Shown here piece by piece: positions 15,763-24,621 of a stretch of 55,091 nucleotides of DNA. The stretch's first letter is position 1. Every line of letters begins with the position of its first letter. The stretch lies in assembly GCA_964384625.1 (NCBI GenBank), contig CAYLNH010000012.1, positions 1 through 55,091 on the forward strand. Reading direction: 5' to 3'. Made by a program: the position numbers and the translations under genes. This stretch comes from CAYLNH01 sp964384625 (GTDB taxonomy: Bacteria > Verrucomicrobiota > Lentisphaeria > JABSQK01). The notes under the pieces are model-generated. The model worked only from the letters and a program-made list of their open reading frames with translations. It was not told the DNA's origin and made no database searches.

Positions 15763-18700
15763 ATGACGCCCGATTTTTGTCGACCTGTTGCCGGCCGCAG
15801 GCTGTCTTGCTGTGGGCTGCTGTTGTTCGCGGCATCGTTGTTCCTGTTGCCGTCGGGCGTTGTTGCGGGGCGCAAGTCGAGCCGGGAACAGGGGGTGACC
15901 TTCCGTGTGCGTTGTGTCAGGATCACGCCATCGGTCCCGGTCCGCATTCATTGCCGCTGGGGCGGCGAAGGGTTGGGCGGCAAAGTCAACCGGTACGAAC
16001 TGACGCGCTTCACCTTCGCCCAGCCGGATATTTCGAACCGGGGCATGGGAAAGGACGGAGACGATATCCTCGACGAAATCGAGGGGAAGCCGACAGACCG
16101 TGTCATCACCAGTGACAAGACCTACCGGTACCATTGGCTGAAGCCCGGTACGTGGTCGGCATATCATCCGCTCACGAGTATTCATTCCGGTTTCGTCACC
16201 TTCACGCTTGCCGGCTATCAAGCCGAGGCGCCGTTGAAAGACGGCGTGCTCGAGTTTGAGTTCGCCCACAAAGGCAAGACGATTCGCCGGTTCCAGGTGG
16301 CCGGCCCGGACGGCCCGACGTTCGGGGTGTATCTGCCGCGCCTGACCACGGATGCCAAGGGGGTGCCAACACCGGAGTCGGTGGCGCAACTGGCCGGCCT
16401 GAAGGAATACATCCAGAAGAAATATGAACGCGTCCACGCGGCCCTCGGAGACGGCCCGACGCCAAAGCGCTATGCCATTGTCACGGACTGCCGCGGCTAC
16501 CGTGATACCGGCGGCAACATGGTTGGCTACGGTTGCCGCACGGCGGACAAAGACACCATGCTGGCCGAGTTTGAGATCCTTCGGCTCATCGGTGTGAACA
16601 GCATGCGCGGCTCTCCCAGCTTCGTCATGGACCTCATCCGCAAACAGGAAGGCATGGGCCAGGAGTTGGACCGGGCCTACCTGGGATCGGTCGGCGGCTA
16701 TCCGATCCCGAAGATCAGACGGGCCGACGGCCGTCCGCCGGAGGTATTCCCCGGCGCCGGCTGCCCCTATGACCCGAAGAACCTGGCCGCCGCGAAAAAG
16801 GCCGCGGCAGCACGCATCAAAGCCGAGCTCGCGGAGATCGCGAAACTGCCGGTCGAGGAAGTCTGGGCCCTCACCGTTGATGAGATCGGTTCGATCTTCG
16901 ATGGCGCCCCCGAGGGCAAGGCACATATGGGCGCCTGCCCGTATTGCCGGAAGGCATTCCGCGAGATGGTCCGCGGCGAAGGCCGGACCCTGGCGGACTT
17001 CGGCGCCAAAGACTGGCAGGAGATCCGGGCGCTCTACGGCTACTGGGGGCGCAGCTACTGGGAGATTCGGCGCGAACGCAAGGCCGCCCTGGACAACGCC
17101 ATGAACGCGTTGAAAAAGGAACAGCAGAAGGGTATGGAAGGCGGGCTGGGCGATCTCGATGAAGATGATCCGGACAACGACGTGATCGATCAACTGGATG
17201 CGGACATCGGCAAGAAAAAGAAGAAGAAGAATGTCGGTACCGGCGTAACGGATGCAAAGAAGCGGTGGGATCAGCTGATCTGGAACCCCCGGGCCGGCCA
17301 ACCCAAGAATGACGACAAGAAGATCCCGTTGTCACCGTCGGGCCTGAAACTGCTGCAATACTACTCGCGGCGGTTCAATAACGAATCCTCCGCTCGCGCG
17401 TTCCAAGCGCTCCAGGAGGCCCTCGAAGCGGCGAACGATGAGAAGCGCAAGGCGCTGGAGAACGATCCCGACAGCCCGGCCGCCCAACGGCCGTGGGTCT
17501 ACTCGTATGCCCTGCGCGGCAACACCTTTCTCATGCGCGGCCACAGTCTCGATTTCTTCGACTTCTACCGATTTGCCGATAACGCGTTCGTCTATGAGAC
17601 GTCCAATCGCGATTATCGCGTCTGGCAGTGGGACAGCTACCTGTGCGACGTCGGCCGCAGCCTGTCGCGCTTCCGCAACAAACGCTTCGGCATCTATGTC
17701 AAGCCGCATCGCGGCGCCTCGATGCAGCGGGCGCTGTCGGCGGCGGCGCGCGGGGCGCGGATGATCTATTGGTACACCTACGGCCCGGAGTGGTCCAAAG
17801 GCGACACCTTCGGCAACCGCCTGGACGCGGTCATCAACGTCGGCAAGACCGGCCGCCTGCTGGCGGCGGCGGAAGACGTGACCTATGACGCCGACTGGGC
17901 GGTGCCGGCGGAGATCGCGCTGGTGCGGCCGAACACCTCGGAGTACCTGGGCAACAGCGCCGGCTGGGAGAACGGCAAGTGGGTCTACACCGCTCTGATG
18001 CATGCGCACCTGCCGGTGGACGCCCTGGATGAAGTGCTGTTGCTCAAGAACGATCTCTCCCACTACAAAGTGATCTACGTCAGCGGCTCGCACATCCGTG
18101 GCGATGCCGCCGCCAAACTGGAGACATGGGTCAAGAGGGGCGGCACGCTCTACACCTGCGGCGGCGGGCTCGCCCGGAATGAAGCGAACCTGCCGTTGAC
18201 AAAGCTCTTGCCGGTATTGGGGCTGAGGACCCGCGATCCTGTCGAACACTGGGCTGACGTCAAACGGTACGGCGCGACGAAGCTGCCGCCGCTGCGGCCG
18301 CACAAGCAGCAGCCGCCGGCAAGCAAGGTAAGACTTTCCGGCAAAGCCCCGTTCCAGGGCGCGTTCGTCCCGGCCGTCGGCCGGGAGGTCCTGCAGCCGG
18401 TTGACAGCGCCGAGGTCCTTGCTGCCTACGCCGACGGCAGTGCGGCAGTGGTGAAGAACGGCTACGGCAAGGGCCAGGCCATCACTGTCGGTACCTATGC
18501 CGGACTGGAGTACGCCAACGACGCCATGCAGCAGAAACCGTATGATGCCGACAAGCGAAGTTATGTCGCGGCGCCCGCGGCCATGGGCAAAGCGACACCG
18601 GTTGTGGATGCGGCGGTCCCAACGGTGGAGGGGGTCCTGCTCAAACACAGAACATCGGGCAAACGTGCGGTGATCCTGATGAACTGGTCATTCAAAGGAC

Positions 18701-18879
18701 GTCAGATCATACCCGCCGAAGGGATGACATTGAAACTGCGCGGGCTTGGCGAAGAAACCGTGGCCCGTTCGATCGCGCTTCATCAGGACTTGCCGATCAT
18801 CAGAACGCGCGACACCGGTGTGATTACATTGCCGCGATTGCTCAACGGCGATATCTTGCTGTTGAAGGACACGAAATGA
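15763..18879 (+). CDS. very large secreted glycoside hydrolase-like protein
   Basis: A 1038-residue protein with an N-terminal signal peptide (hydrophobic core CCGLLLFAASLFLLPSGVVA). An all-beta region lies at about residues 40-210. A probable TIM-barrel region contains ALTVDEIGSIFDG near residue 370 and WYTYGPEWSKGD near 670. A later Rossmann-like part (KVIYVSGSHIRGD, then WVKRGGTLYTCGG) near residues 767-805 recalls the trimerisation domain of GH42-type beta-galactosidases. A lysine-rich, acidic insert lies around residues 445-500. I cannot assign a GH family; secreted polysaccharide-active enzyme is the best call. The start at 15763 has AAAGGA upstream. Its stop overlaps the start of the AraC regulator, which probably controls it. 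Confidence 0.6.
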   Translation: MTPDFCRPVAGRRLSCCGLLLFAASLFLLPSGVVAGRKSSREQGVTFRVRCVRITPSVPVRIHCRWGGEGLGGKVNRYELTRFTFAQPDISNRGMGKDGDDILDEIEGKPTDRVITSDKTYRYHWLKPGTWSAYHPLTSIHSGFVTFTLAGYQAEAPLKDGVLEFEFAHKGKTIRRFQVAGPDGPTFGVYLPRLTTDAKGVPTPESVAQLAGLKEYIQKKYERVHAALGDGPTPKRYAIVTDCRGYRDTGGNMVGYGCRTADKDTMLAEFEILRLIGVNSMRGSPSFVMDLIRKQEGMGQELDRAYLGSVGGYPIPKIRRADGRPPEVFPGAGCPYDPKNLAAAKKAAAARIKAELAEIAKLPVEEVWALTVDEIGSIFDGAPEGKAHMGACPYCRKAFREMVRGEGRTLADFGAKDWQEIRALYGYWGRSYWEIRRERKAALDNAMNALKKEQQKGMEGGLGDLDEDDPDNDVIDQLDADIGKKKKKKNVGTGVTDAKKRWDQLIWNPRAGQPKNDDKKIPLSPSGLKLLQYYSRRFNNESSARAFQALQEALEAANDEKRKALENDPDSPAAQRPWVYSYALRGNTFLMRGHSLDFFDFYRFADNAFVYETSNRDYRVWQWDSYLCDVGRSLSRFRNKRFGIYVKPHRGASMQRALSAAARGARMIYWYTYGPEWSKGDTFGNRLDAVINVGKTGRLLAAAEDVTYDADWAVPAEIALVRPNTSEYLGNSAGWENGKWVYTALMHAHLPVDALDEVLLLKNDLSHYKVIYVSGSHIRGDAAAKLETWVKRGGTLYTCGGGLARNEANLPLTKLLPVLGLRTRDPVEHWADVKRYGATKLPPLRPHKQQPPASKVRLSGKAPFQGAFVPAVGREVLQPVDSAEVLAAYADGSAAVVKNGYGKGQAITVGTYAGLEYANDAMQQKPYDADKRSYVAAPAAMGKATPVVDAAVPTVEGVLLKHRTSGKRAVILMNWSFKGRQIIPAEGMTLKLRGLGEETVARSIALHQDLPIIRTRDTGVITLPRLLNGDILLLKDTK

Positions 18880-19754
18880 GTACGTCGATGAAGCACACGC
18901 AATCGCAACTGCCCGACGCCCCGCGCTTGACTGGACTGAATGCATTGGAGACGAAGGAGTTCTCCTGTCGCGGCGGCAAACCGGTGCCGCAGCAGAAGGC
19001 GCATTGGCATAACGAAATCGAGATCAACATCATCAGCCACGGCAGCATGACCTATCTCTGGCACGGAAATCGGCGGCACATTCGGGCGCCGGCAATTGCC
19101 TTGTTCTGGGGGGGGATGCCGCATCAGGTCATTGATGTCGGCAACGATTCCGAGTGCTTCTGGATCTACATCCCGCTGCCGTGGTTCCTGCAGTGGAACC
19201 TGCCCGGCGAATTCACCCAGGAGGTCCTCGGCGGGCAGTTGACGGAACAGCAGATCTCCGGCGACTCCGGCCCCCTGCTCGAACTTGCGAGCCGGTGGCG
19301 GCATGACTTGCGGGAGGAAGACACTGAGCTGAACGCGATCGTACTGCTGGAGATCCACGCGCAGATTCGCCGGCTGGCGCGGAACTTCCAGAGCAGTGCT
19401 TCCGGTGGGCACGCCCGTCATCTGCACGGGCCGATCGATCGGCTCGAGGCGATGGTCAAGTTTATGGCCGCCAACTTCCAGGAACGCCTGGTGATTGCCG
19501 ATATCGCGGCCGCCGCCGACCTGCATCCAAACTACGCCTGCGCCCTCTTCAAACAGGCCTGCGGCATAACGCTGCACAACTATCTGACGCAACTGCGCAT
19601 CTCGCACGCGCAACGCCTGCTCGTAACCACGGATCGCACCGTGATCGACATCGCCAGCGAAGCCGGCTTCGGCTCCGCCAGCCGGTTCTACGAGGCGTTC
19701 AAAGCGTCCTGCAACCAGTCGCCCGACGAGTTCCGCAAGGCCCATTCTTACTGA
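18876..19754 (+). CDS. AraC-family transcriptional regulator
   Basis: A 292-residue regulator. The N-terminal half looks like a cupin sugar-sensing domain (HWHNEIEINIISHG, then GGMPHQVIDVG). The C-terminal part from about residue 200 holds the double helix-turn-helix of the AraC/XylS family (VIADIAAAADLHPNYACALF and VIDIASEAGFGSASRFYEAF). The start overlaps the stop of the large glycosidase-like gene in an ATGA, so the two are made together and the regulator probably senses a product of that enzyme. A plain repeat-rich stretch and an assembly gap follow. Confidence 0.93.
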   Translation: MSTSMKHTQSQLPDAPRLTGLNALETKEFSCRGGKPVPQQKAHWHNEIEINIISHGSMTYLWHGNRRHIRAPAIALFWGGMPHQVIDVGNDSECFWIYIPLPWFLQWNLPGEFTQEVLGGQLTEQQISGDSGPLLELASRWRHDLREEDTELNAIVLLEIHAQIRRLARNFQSSASGGHARHLHGPIDRLEAMVKFMAANFQERLVIADIAAAADLHPNYACALFKQACGITLHNYLTQLRISHAQRLLVTTDRTVIDIASEAGFGSASRFYEAFKASCNQSPDEFRKAHSY

Positions 19755-19871
19755 TCCAGGCGTACCGCAGGGGAGCTTCGCGAGGCGCACGACGGGGCTG
19801 CCTGCCGTTCTGCGCTTCTTCTCTGAACAGCTTTCTGCAAATGTATCATCAGCCTTGCTCATGTCTGGAGA

Positions 19872-20118
19872 ACAAGCACGGATGCTNNNNNNNNNNNNNN
19901 NNNNNNNNNNNNNNNNNNNNNNNNNNNNNNNNNNNNNNNNNNNNNNNNNNNNNNNNNNNNNNNNNNNNNNNNNNNNNNNNNNNNNNTGTGATACAACAGG
20001 AATGCGGAAAACAAGCACGGATGCTTGTGATACAAGAGAATGCAAACAACAAGCATGGATGCTTGTGATACAACAGGAATGCGGAAAACAAGCACGGATG
20101 CTTGTGATACAAGAGAAT
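19872..20118. repeat. tandem array of a short palindromic repeat, interrupted by an assembly gap
   Basis: The unit carries the palindrome ACAAGCA-CGGA-TGCTTGT followed by GATACAA. Copies begin at 19872 (cut by the gap), 20011, 20049 and 20088, and the tail of another follows the gap at 19987. Spacing is 38-39 bases. Two alternating spacers are reused (CAGGAATGCGGAAA and GAGAATGCAAAC), so it is not a CRISPR array. The gap probably marks an unresolved number of copies. Confidence 0.85.
19887..19986. other. assembly gap (100 N)
   Basis: Exactly 100 N characters lie inside the tandem repeat array, a placeholder length. The real distance and copy number are unknown, and any reading frame crossing it is an artefact. 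Confidence 0.99.
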
Positions 20119-20134
20119 CCAATCAGGCGGCTGC

Positions 20135-20446
20135 TTACCTGCCGTACAGCATGCATTGCGCATCGTTCAGGGCGTCGTTGCAGGTGAGCGATTCCACTGC
20201 CAAACTCACCTGCCGCAGATTGCCGATACAAGCTGTGAGCCGGGCCTGTTCCCACACCTGCTGCAGCGCCGGCAACAGCATCGACGCCAGAATTGCGACA
20301 ATCGCCACCACCACCAGAAGCTCAATCCGTGTAAACCTGGTTGAGCGCTTCGCCCCGACTCCCGGCGAGGTCTGGGCTCCGCCGTGGCCCGCCAGAAGTT
20401 CGATCAAGGTGAAGAGCCTTCTTCTGTTGCTGGAATGTGGGCTCAT
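20135..20446 (-). pseudogene. truncated pseudopilin-like gene
   Basis: A 103-codon remnant of a type IV pilin/pseudopilin-like gene. It contains LFTLIELLAG, then a spacer with PGVGAKRST, then RFTRIELLVVVAIVAILASM, the hydrophobic helix that follows the prepilin peptidase site. Normal relatives in this window have 296 and 324 residues. This one stops shortly after the helix, and the tandem palindrome array begins about 17 bases beyond its stop, suggesting that the repeats replaced the rest. The processing site nearest the helix has Arg for Leu (FTRIELL). The start at 20446 has GGAG upstream. It may be a non-functional fragment. Confidence 0.6.
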
Positions 20447-20646
20447 TCCTATGGCTCCCTGCACTGGACTCGTCGTAAGTGGTTTTGTGCAAGAAAACCC
20501 CTTGTGTCCAGGTCCGGCAGAATCCGCAATTTGGGCATAGTTCTCCCGGATCGTCAAACACCTTGGGTAAACCGGCAAGCAGTGGGCCCATAGCACGTGT
20601 CACCAGACAGACACGATTTTCGATGCTCCCCCTGAAGTGATGCACC

Positions 20647-21600
20647 TCAGCGGCTCCCTTGATCGCTGGTCTGCGGCCGCGGATTCGCAAAGATGCTGCG
20701 GTAGACGCCATTTCCTTCTCGACGCCCCGAGTAGTAAATGGTGTTGTTGTGGATCGCCGGGCCGGTGGCGTAGGCGCAATCATTGCGGTCTGGGTCTCCT
20801 GAAGCGTCGATCGCCATCTGTCCAGAAGGCTGAAACGCATCCGGACGTGACGAACGGGTGACGTAGCAGGCGCGTTTCGCCGGGTCGGCGAGGGAGTGGC
20901 CGGAGTACCAGAGCTCGTACAGCCGCAAGTCTGCGTCATAGCGTACAAAGGGGTAGTTGGTCTTTCCATCGTCCCGTTTGAGCACGGGATCATCATAGCC
21001 CTTTGTCAGAACATAGGCTGATGGATCAAGGATCCGGTCCAGTGGCACGCGGGCAAGCAGGATCCGGTACTCGGCGGGCACGGTTAGAGCGGCGAAGTAG
21101 AGGAGCAACTGAGACCGATCTTCCGGATCGATCAGCGCGGCAGCGCCGTGGTTGTTGGCCTGTCCCGAGAAGGACGGATCAATCACCACCGTGTAGTTGT
21201 CCCACCGGGTTGGTTCCGCAACGGAAGCGGAGATAACCACGATCCGCGGCTGCAGATCGGGGTCGGGGCGAGAGGTACAGAACATGTAGAGCTCGTCCTC
21301 ATGTTCGACGATCGAAAGCGGGGTGATTCCCTGTCCCGGGCCGTCAAGCCCGAACTGAGTTCGGCGCACAATCGGATTTGCTTGGTGCTGTCGGCCTGCC
21401 ATCGGGCCGTCCAGGTAGAACAGACCGATTGCCATCTCGTGGCGCGGATTGCCGCCGTCCAGTCCGGCGCCGCCGCCGTAGAAGAGGAGGTCCTTCCAGA
21501 TCGCGTGGGTGAAGACCGTCTTGGCCCGCCACGTTCCCGGCGTGGCGGCTATGAGTTCAGTGCCACAGGCGAGACAATCCCCATGCTGCCGCTGCGTCAT
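20647..21600 (-). CDS. beta-propeller glycosidase-like protein (GH43/GH130 type)
   Basis: A 317-residue protein without a signal peptide. Repeated blade-like segments such as VFTHAIWKDLLFYGGGAGLD, EDELYMFCTSRPD, RSQLLLYFAALT and ADLRLYELWYSGHS are typical of five-bladed propeller glycosidases and phosphorylases (GH32/43/62/130 folds). An N-terminal CLACG-type pair of cysteines is unusual for these families. The start at 21600 has GGAAAGGAG close by. It is transcribed away from the operon at 22102 across a shared intergenic region. The fold is likely; the exact family and substrate are not shown by the sequence. Confidence 0.6.
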   Translation of the reverse strand: MTQRQHGDCLACGTELIAATPGTWRAKTVFTHAIWKDLLFYGGGAGLDGGNPRHEMAIGLFYLDGPMAGRQHQANPIVRRTQFGLDGPGQGITPLSIVEHEDELYMFCTSRPDPDLQPRIVVISASVAEPTRWDNYTVVIDPSFSGQANNHGAAALIDPEDRSQLLLYFAALTVPAEYRILLARVPLDRILDPSAYVLTKGYDDPVLKRDDGKTNYPFVRYDADLRLYELWYSGHSLADPAKRACYVTRSSRPDAFQPSGQMAIDASGDPDRNDCAYATGPAIHNNTIYYSGRREGNGVYRSIFANPRPQTSDQGSR

Positions 21601-22101
21601 GGGAGCAACTCCTTTCCTCTGCAGAAGACTTGTCCGGCGTGTGCGTCCATTCGGTCCACTACATTTTGTCGTCGACGCCTTTCATTCCTTCTTGTCCGCC
21701 AATGAACAACAGCACGACAGTGCAGGGGCTTCGCATAAATTCATCTCTGTGGTTCTCTTTCACAGTTTCTCGACGATGTACTCTATCATATATGAACCCG
21801 GGCGAAACAACAGCCGTGTTCATCATCAGCCTATCCGGCATCCTCGGGGTGGCGCAATCGTCCATCCCGGGGGCATGACCTTAGCATCCCGGAATGTCCC
21901 GGCAAAATGCCGGATGATGCACGCTTGTTTTGAGGTCAAGTTAGTGATGCCAGTCGATGGCGTTCGACCGCAGACCAACGGTGCGCCCCCCGAAGGCGAG
22001 ATGATGCAGACAATCCTGCCGCAATCGCATAGGACCTCTTCCTCCCGTACGCGCCCAATGCGTTGTACCCCCGACCAGGGCTGAACAGGAAAGCTATTCC
22101 A
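21601..22101. other. divergent intergenic region
   Basis: About 500 bases between a minus-strand propeller glycosidase gene and the plus-strand toroid enzyme gene. I see no supported gene; open frames here read as unstructured. The AT-richer stretch around 21775-21795 (ATCATATATGA) is a plausible promoter zone for both directions, but no clear -35/-10 pair stands out. Confidence 0.4.
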
Positions 22102-24450
22102 ATGACGTTTCCCACAGTATCCGCGTCGCGAGTCGATGCCGAACCGAGTCAAACCGCGCTTATCTTCCTGCCGCTGCCCGGTGAGATGACGACCGAACCT
22201 GTGATTTCCGGACTGCAGACACAAGCCGTGCCAATCGCCCATCGCCTCAGCCCCGAAGGTGAAGAAGAACCGCGGCATCTCATGGTTGCCGGCGTCAATC
22301 CGGATGGACTTCCGGATGAATGCGCCATCTCCTGGGGTGACGCAGTTGCACCGGAACCGTTGCCGGAGGAGATGCCGGTGGTTGAAGCGCACGTGTTCGA
22401 GTCGGTAAAGACCGGAATCATCATGCGCGAGTACGGCGAGGTCCGCATCACGGGACCGAACGGCAGCATCGGCATTCGTCTGGGATTGGATACGGACGAA
22501 GGCATTCACTGGTGGGAATGGGTGACGCTGCAGAAGCTCTGGTCCGGGCCGGTCTGCAGCAGCTGGCGCGTCGGCGGCTATGCGGCGGTCCATTGTGAAC
22601 GGGATGCGGAACTGATTATCCGTGAGTTCGGCTATCGCTCCCCGGACGTGCACAAGCACAACTGGGTCTATGGCGACCTGCACCTCCTTCTCTTCGCGAA
22701 TGGTGTTGTGCGCCTGCATGCGCGGCACATCAACAACCGTTTTTTCGATCGCGGCCGCGACCTGGAACAGTCGATGCCGATCATTGGGTTCGGCAGTTCA
22801 ACCGCCGATGTCGCCGGCCCTGCTGATTGGGAGGCCTTCGACACGACGGAACTTGCAGTCGGCCCGGCGACGATCGATTTACGGGAAGCCCAATGCCTCT
22901 GCAACGAGGAACAGCCGGCGCGTCTGCGGCAAGACAACGACGTGCTCGTCTACCAACCCTATGGCGGCGTTGAGATCTACGGCAACCGCAAGCCGCCGCC
23001 GGGTGACGGCAGTGTCGGTCTGATCGTCGGCGCCGGCGAACGCCGGGTACCGCAGGGCGTTGCCCGCACCGTGCGCATGACCTTGAGCTTGTCGGATGCG
23101 CCGCCGCACATCGGACGCTACCGCATTCCGTCCTGGTACCTGGGCAACTGCGGCCATCTCTGGCCGGGACGGTATCTCCCGGCCCGCAGTGCGGCGGGCA
23201 ACCTGCCGGAATTCGGCAGTACCTGGCTGCAGGAGAATATGCTGCGCAACTGTTTCGAAGACGGGTCCATCGCTCGCGGCAAACGCTATACTGCCGACGG
23301 CCGCGTCGGCGAATCCGGCTGGGAGGGCGAGACACCGTTTGCGTTGATGCGCGCCTACTACCTGCTGGGCCGCAAGGACCTCCTGGACGACGCGCTGCGC
23401 AATGCCTACAACGTCGCCGATGTCGCCACTGATCACAGTGAAGTGGCGGTGCGCATGCACGGACAGGATTTGCATGCACGGTCGCTGCCGATGCAGCGCA
23501 TCCTCGGCCTGGTCAGCGGCTACCTTGAAACGGGGGATCCCTATCTACTGGAAACGGCCCAGGCGGTAATGGACAACGCCTATTGGTGGGACCGCACCAA
23601 CTGGCCGCGGCGGTCCGTCGGTCGCGACGCCGCTTATGTGCGTGGACTCGTGGCGCTGGCCACGGTCTGTGAGCCGCAACACTATCTACGGCGGGCCGGC
23701 GAGGCCCTGCGCCGCTTTGCCTCGATCCAACGGCCGGACGGCGCCTTTGCCGATCAGGGCGGGACCGTCGGTTCGCACGCGGCCGTCAACGAAATCCTCA
23801 AGCCGTGGATGAACAGCATTATGGCCGAAGCCCTGCTCGACTATCTCGAGCATCGCGAGGATGACGCGATTGCCTTTGCCGCACTGGGCATTGCCGACTG
23901 GCTCCGGACGGCCGCCATCGAAGACGAAGACGGTGTGTCCTGGGCCTATAAGTATCGTCACGGCGAGAACGAGACGGCGCCCTACAATCCCGACATCACC
24001 TTTCCACAGGGCAAAGGCGGCATCCGCTACAACATCCTTCGCCCTCTTCTTGCTGCCGCCCTGTCCACCGGTGATGCGACCTACACCGATCTCTGCCTGC
24101 GGCACCTTGACGCCGTCGAGGACCGGAGCTCGCCGGGCATGGACCAATCCGCCAATAAGTGTATCGAGATGGGCTCCTGGTTTGATGCGCGGCTGTGGCA
24201 TGCCGCCTGGGACGACGATGAACTCGTTCTGCAGCCGGCGCCATTTCCCGCCGGCCGTGAGCTCTCTGCCGTCATCCCAACCCCGCAGGGAGACGTGCAG
24301 ATCCATGCCGTGCAAGACGGAAATGTCTTGACGCTGACGTTGCCGGAGGCACTGGATTTCCCGGTTTGTGTACGCGTCAAAGAGGCCACCCGGATCCTGG
24401 CGTCCGGCGCGACAGAACTATCCATCGAACTCAAGCCGGCAGCGGGATGA
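22102..24450 (+). CDS. alpha/alpha-toroid carbohydrate-active enzyme
   Basis: A 782-residue protein without a signal peptide. The first half (about residues 1-350) looks beta-rich. From about residue 370 the sequence is a series of helices with conserved aromatic and acidic motifs (GESGWEGETPFALMRAYYLL, RMHGQDLHARSLP, SIQRPDGAFADQGG, ITFPQGKGGIRYN), as in the alpha/alpha toroids of polysaccharide lyases and of GH88/GH105/GH127-type enzymes. A short beta tail closes it. The start at 22102 has ACAGGAAAG upstream. It opens a run of four plus-strand sugar genes. The fold is fairly sure and the reaction unknown. Confidence 0.6.
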   Translation: MTFPTVSASRVDAEPSQTALIFLPLPGEMTTEPVISGLQTQAVPIAHRLSPEGEEEPRHLMVAGVNPDGLPDECAISWGDAVAPEPLPEEMPVVEAHVFESVKTGIIMREYGEVRITGPNGSIGIRLGLDTDEGIHWWEWVTLQKLWSGPVCSSWRVGGYAAVHCERDAELIIREFGYRSPDVHKHNWVYGDLHLLLFANGVVRLHARHINNRFFDRGRDLEQSMPIIGFGSSTADVAGPADWEAFDTTELAVGPATIDLREAQCLCNEEQPARLRQDNDVLVYQPYGGVEIYGNRKPPPGDGSVGLIVGAGERRVPQGVARTVRMTLSLSDAPPHIGRYRIPSWYLGNCGHLWPGRYLPARSAAGNLPEFGSTWLQENMLRNCFEDGSIARGKRYTADGRVGESGWEGETPFALMRAYYLLGRKDLLDDALRNAYNVADVATDHSEVAVRMHGQDLHARSLPMQRILGLVSGYLETGDPYLLETAQAVMDNAYWWDRTNWPRRSVGRDAAYVRGLVALATVCEPQHYLRRAGEALRRFASIQRPDGAFADQGGTVGSHAAVNEILKPWMNSIMAEALLDYLEHREDDAIAFAALGIADWLRTAAIEDEDGVSWAYKYRHGENETAPYNPDITFPQGKGGIRYNILRPLLAAALSTGDATYTDLCLRHLDAVEDRSSPGMDQSANKCIEMGSWFDARLWHAAWDDDELVLQPAPFPAGRELSAVIPTPQGDVQIHAVQDGNVLTLTLPEALDFPVCVRVKEATRILASGATELSIELKPAAG

Positions 24451-24621
24451 GCCCGGGCACCGGGAATCTGCCGACCTCCCGGGCATGGGGAACAGCGGCA
24501 TCGCCGCGCGCGCTGATCTTAAGATGCCGGATACATGACCATGATACTCGGAAGATCCGCCGGATCCCGGGCGGTAGGGTGAAGGTGCCGACGAGTTCTT
24601 GTCTGGAAGGACCATGGACGC

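Noticed and set aside
15676..17301. Long minus-strand frame opposite the large glycosidase gene
   Set aside because: Antisense shadow. The opposite strand has a signal peptide, a good start and an overlapping partner gene.
19872..20118. Possible CRISPR array
   Set aside because: The spacers are only about 12-14 bases and are reused alternately; no cas genes are nearby. It is a simple tandem palindrome array.
18783..20255. Minus-strand frame spanning the assembly gap
   Set aside because: It runs through 100 N, a repeat array and the antisense of the AraC gene, so it is an artefact.
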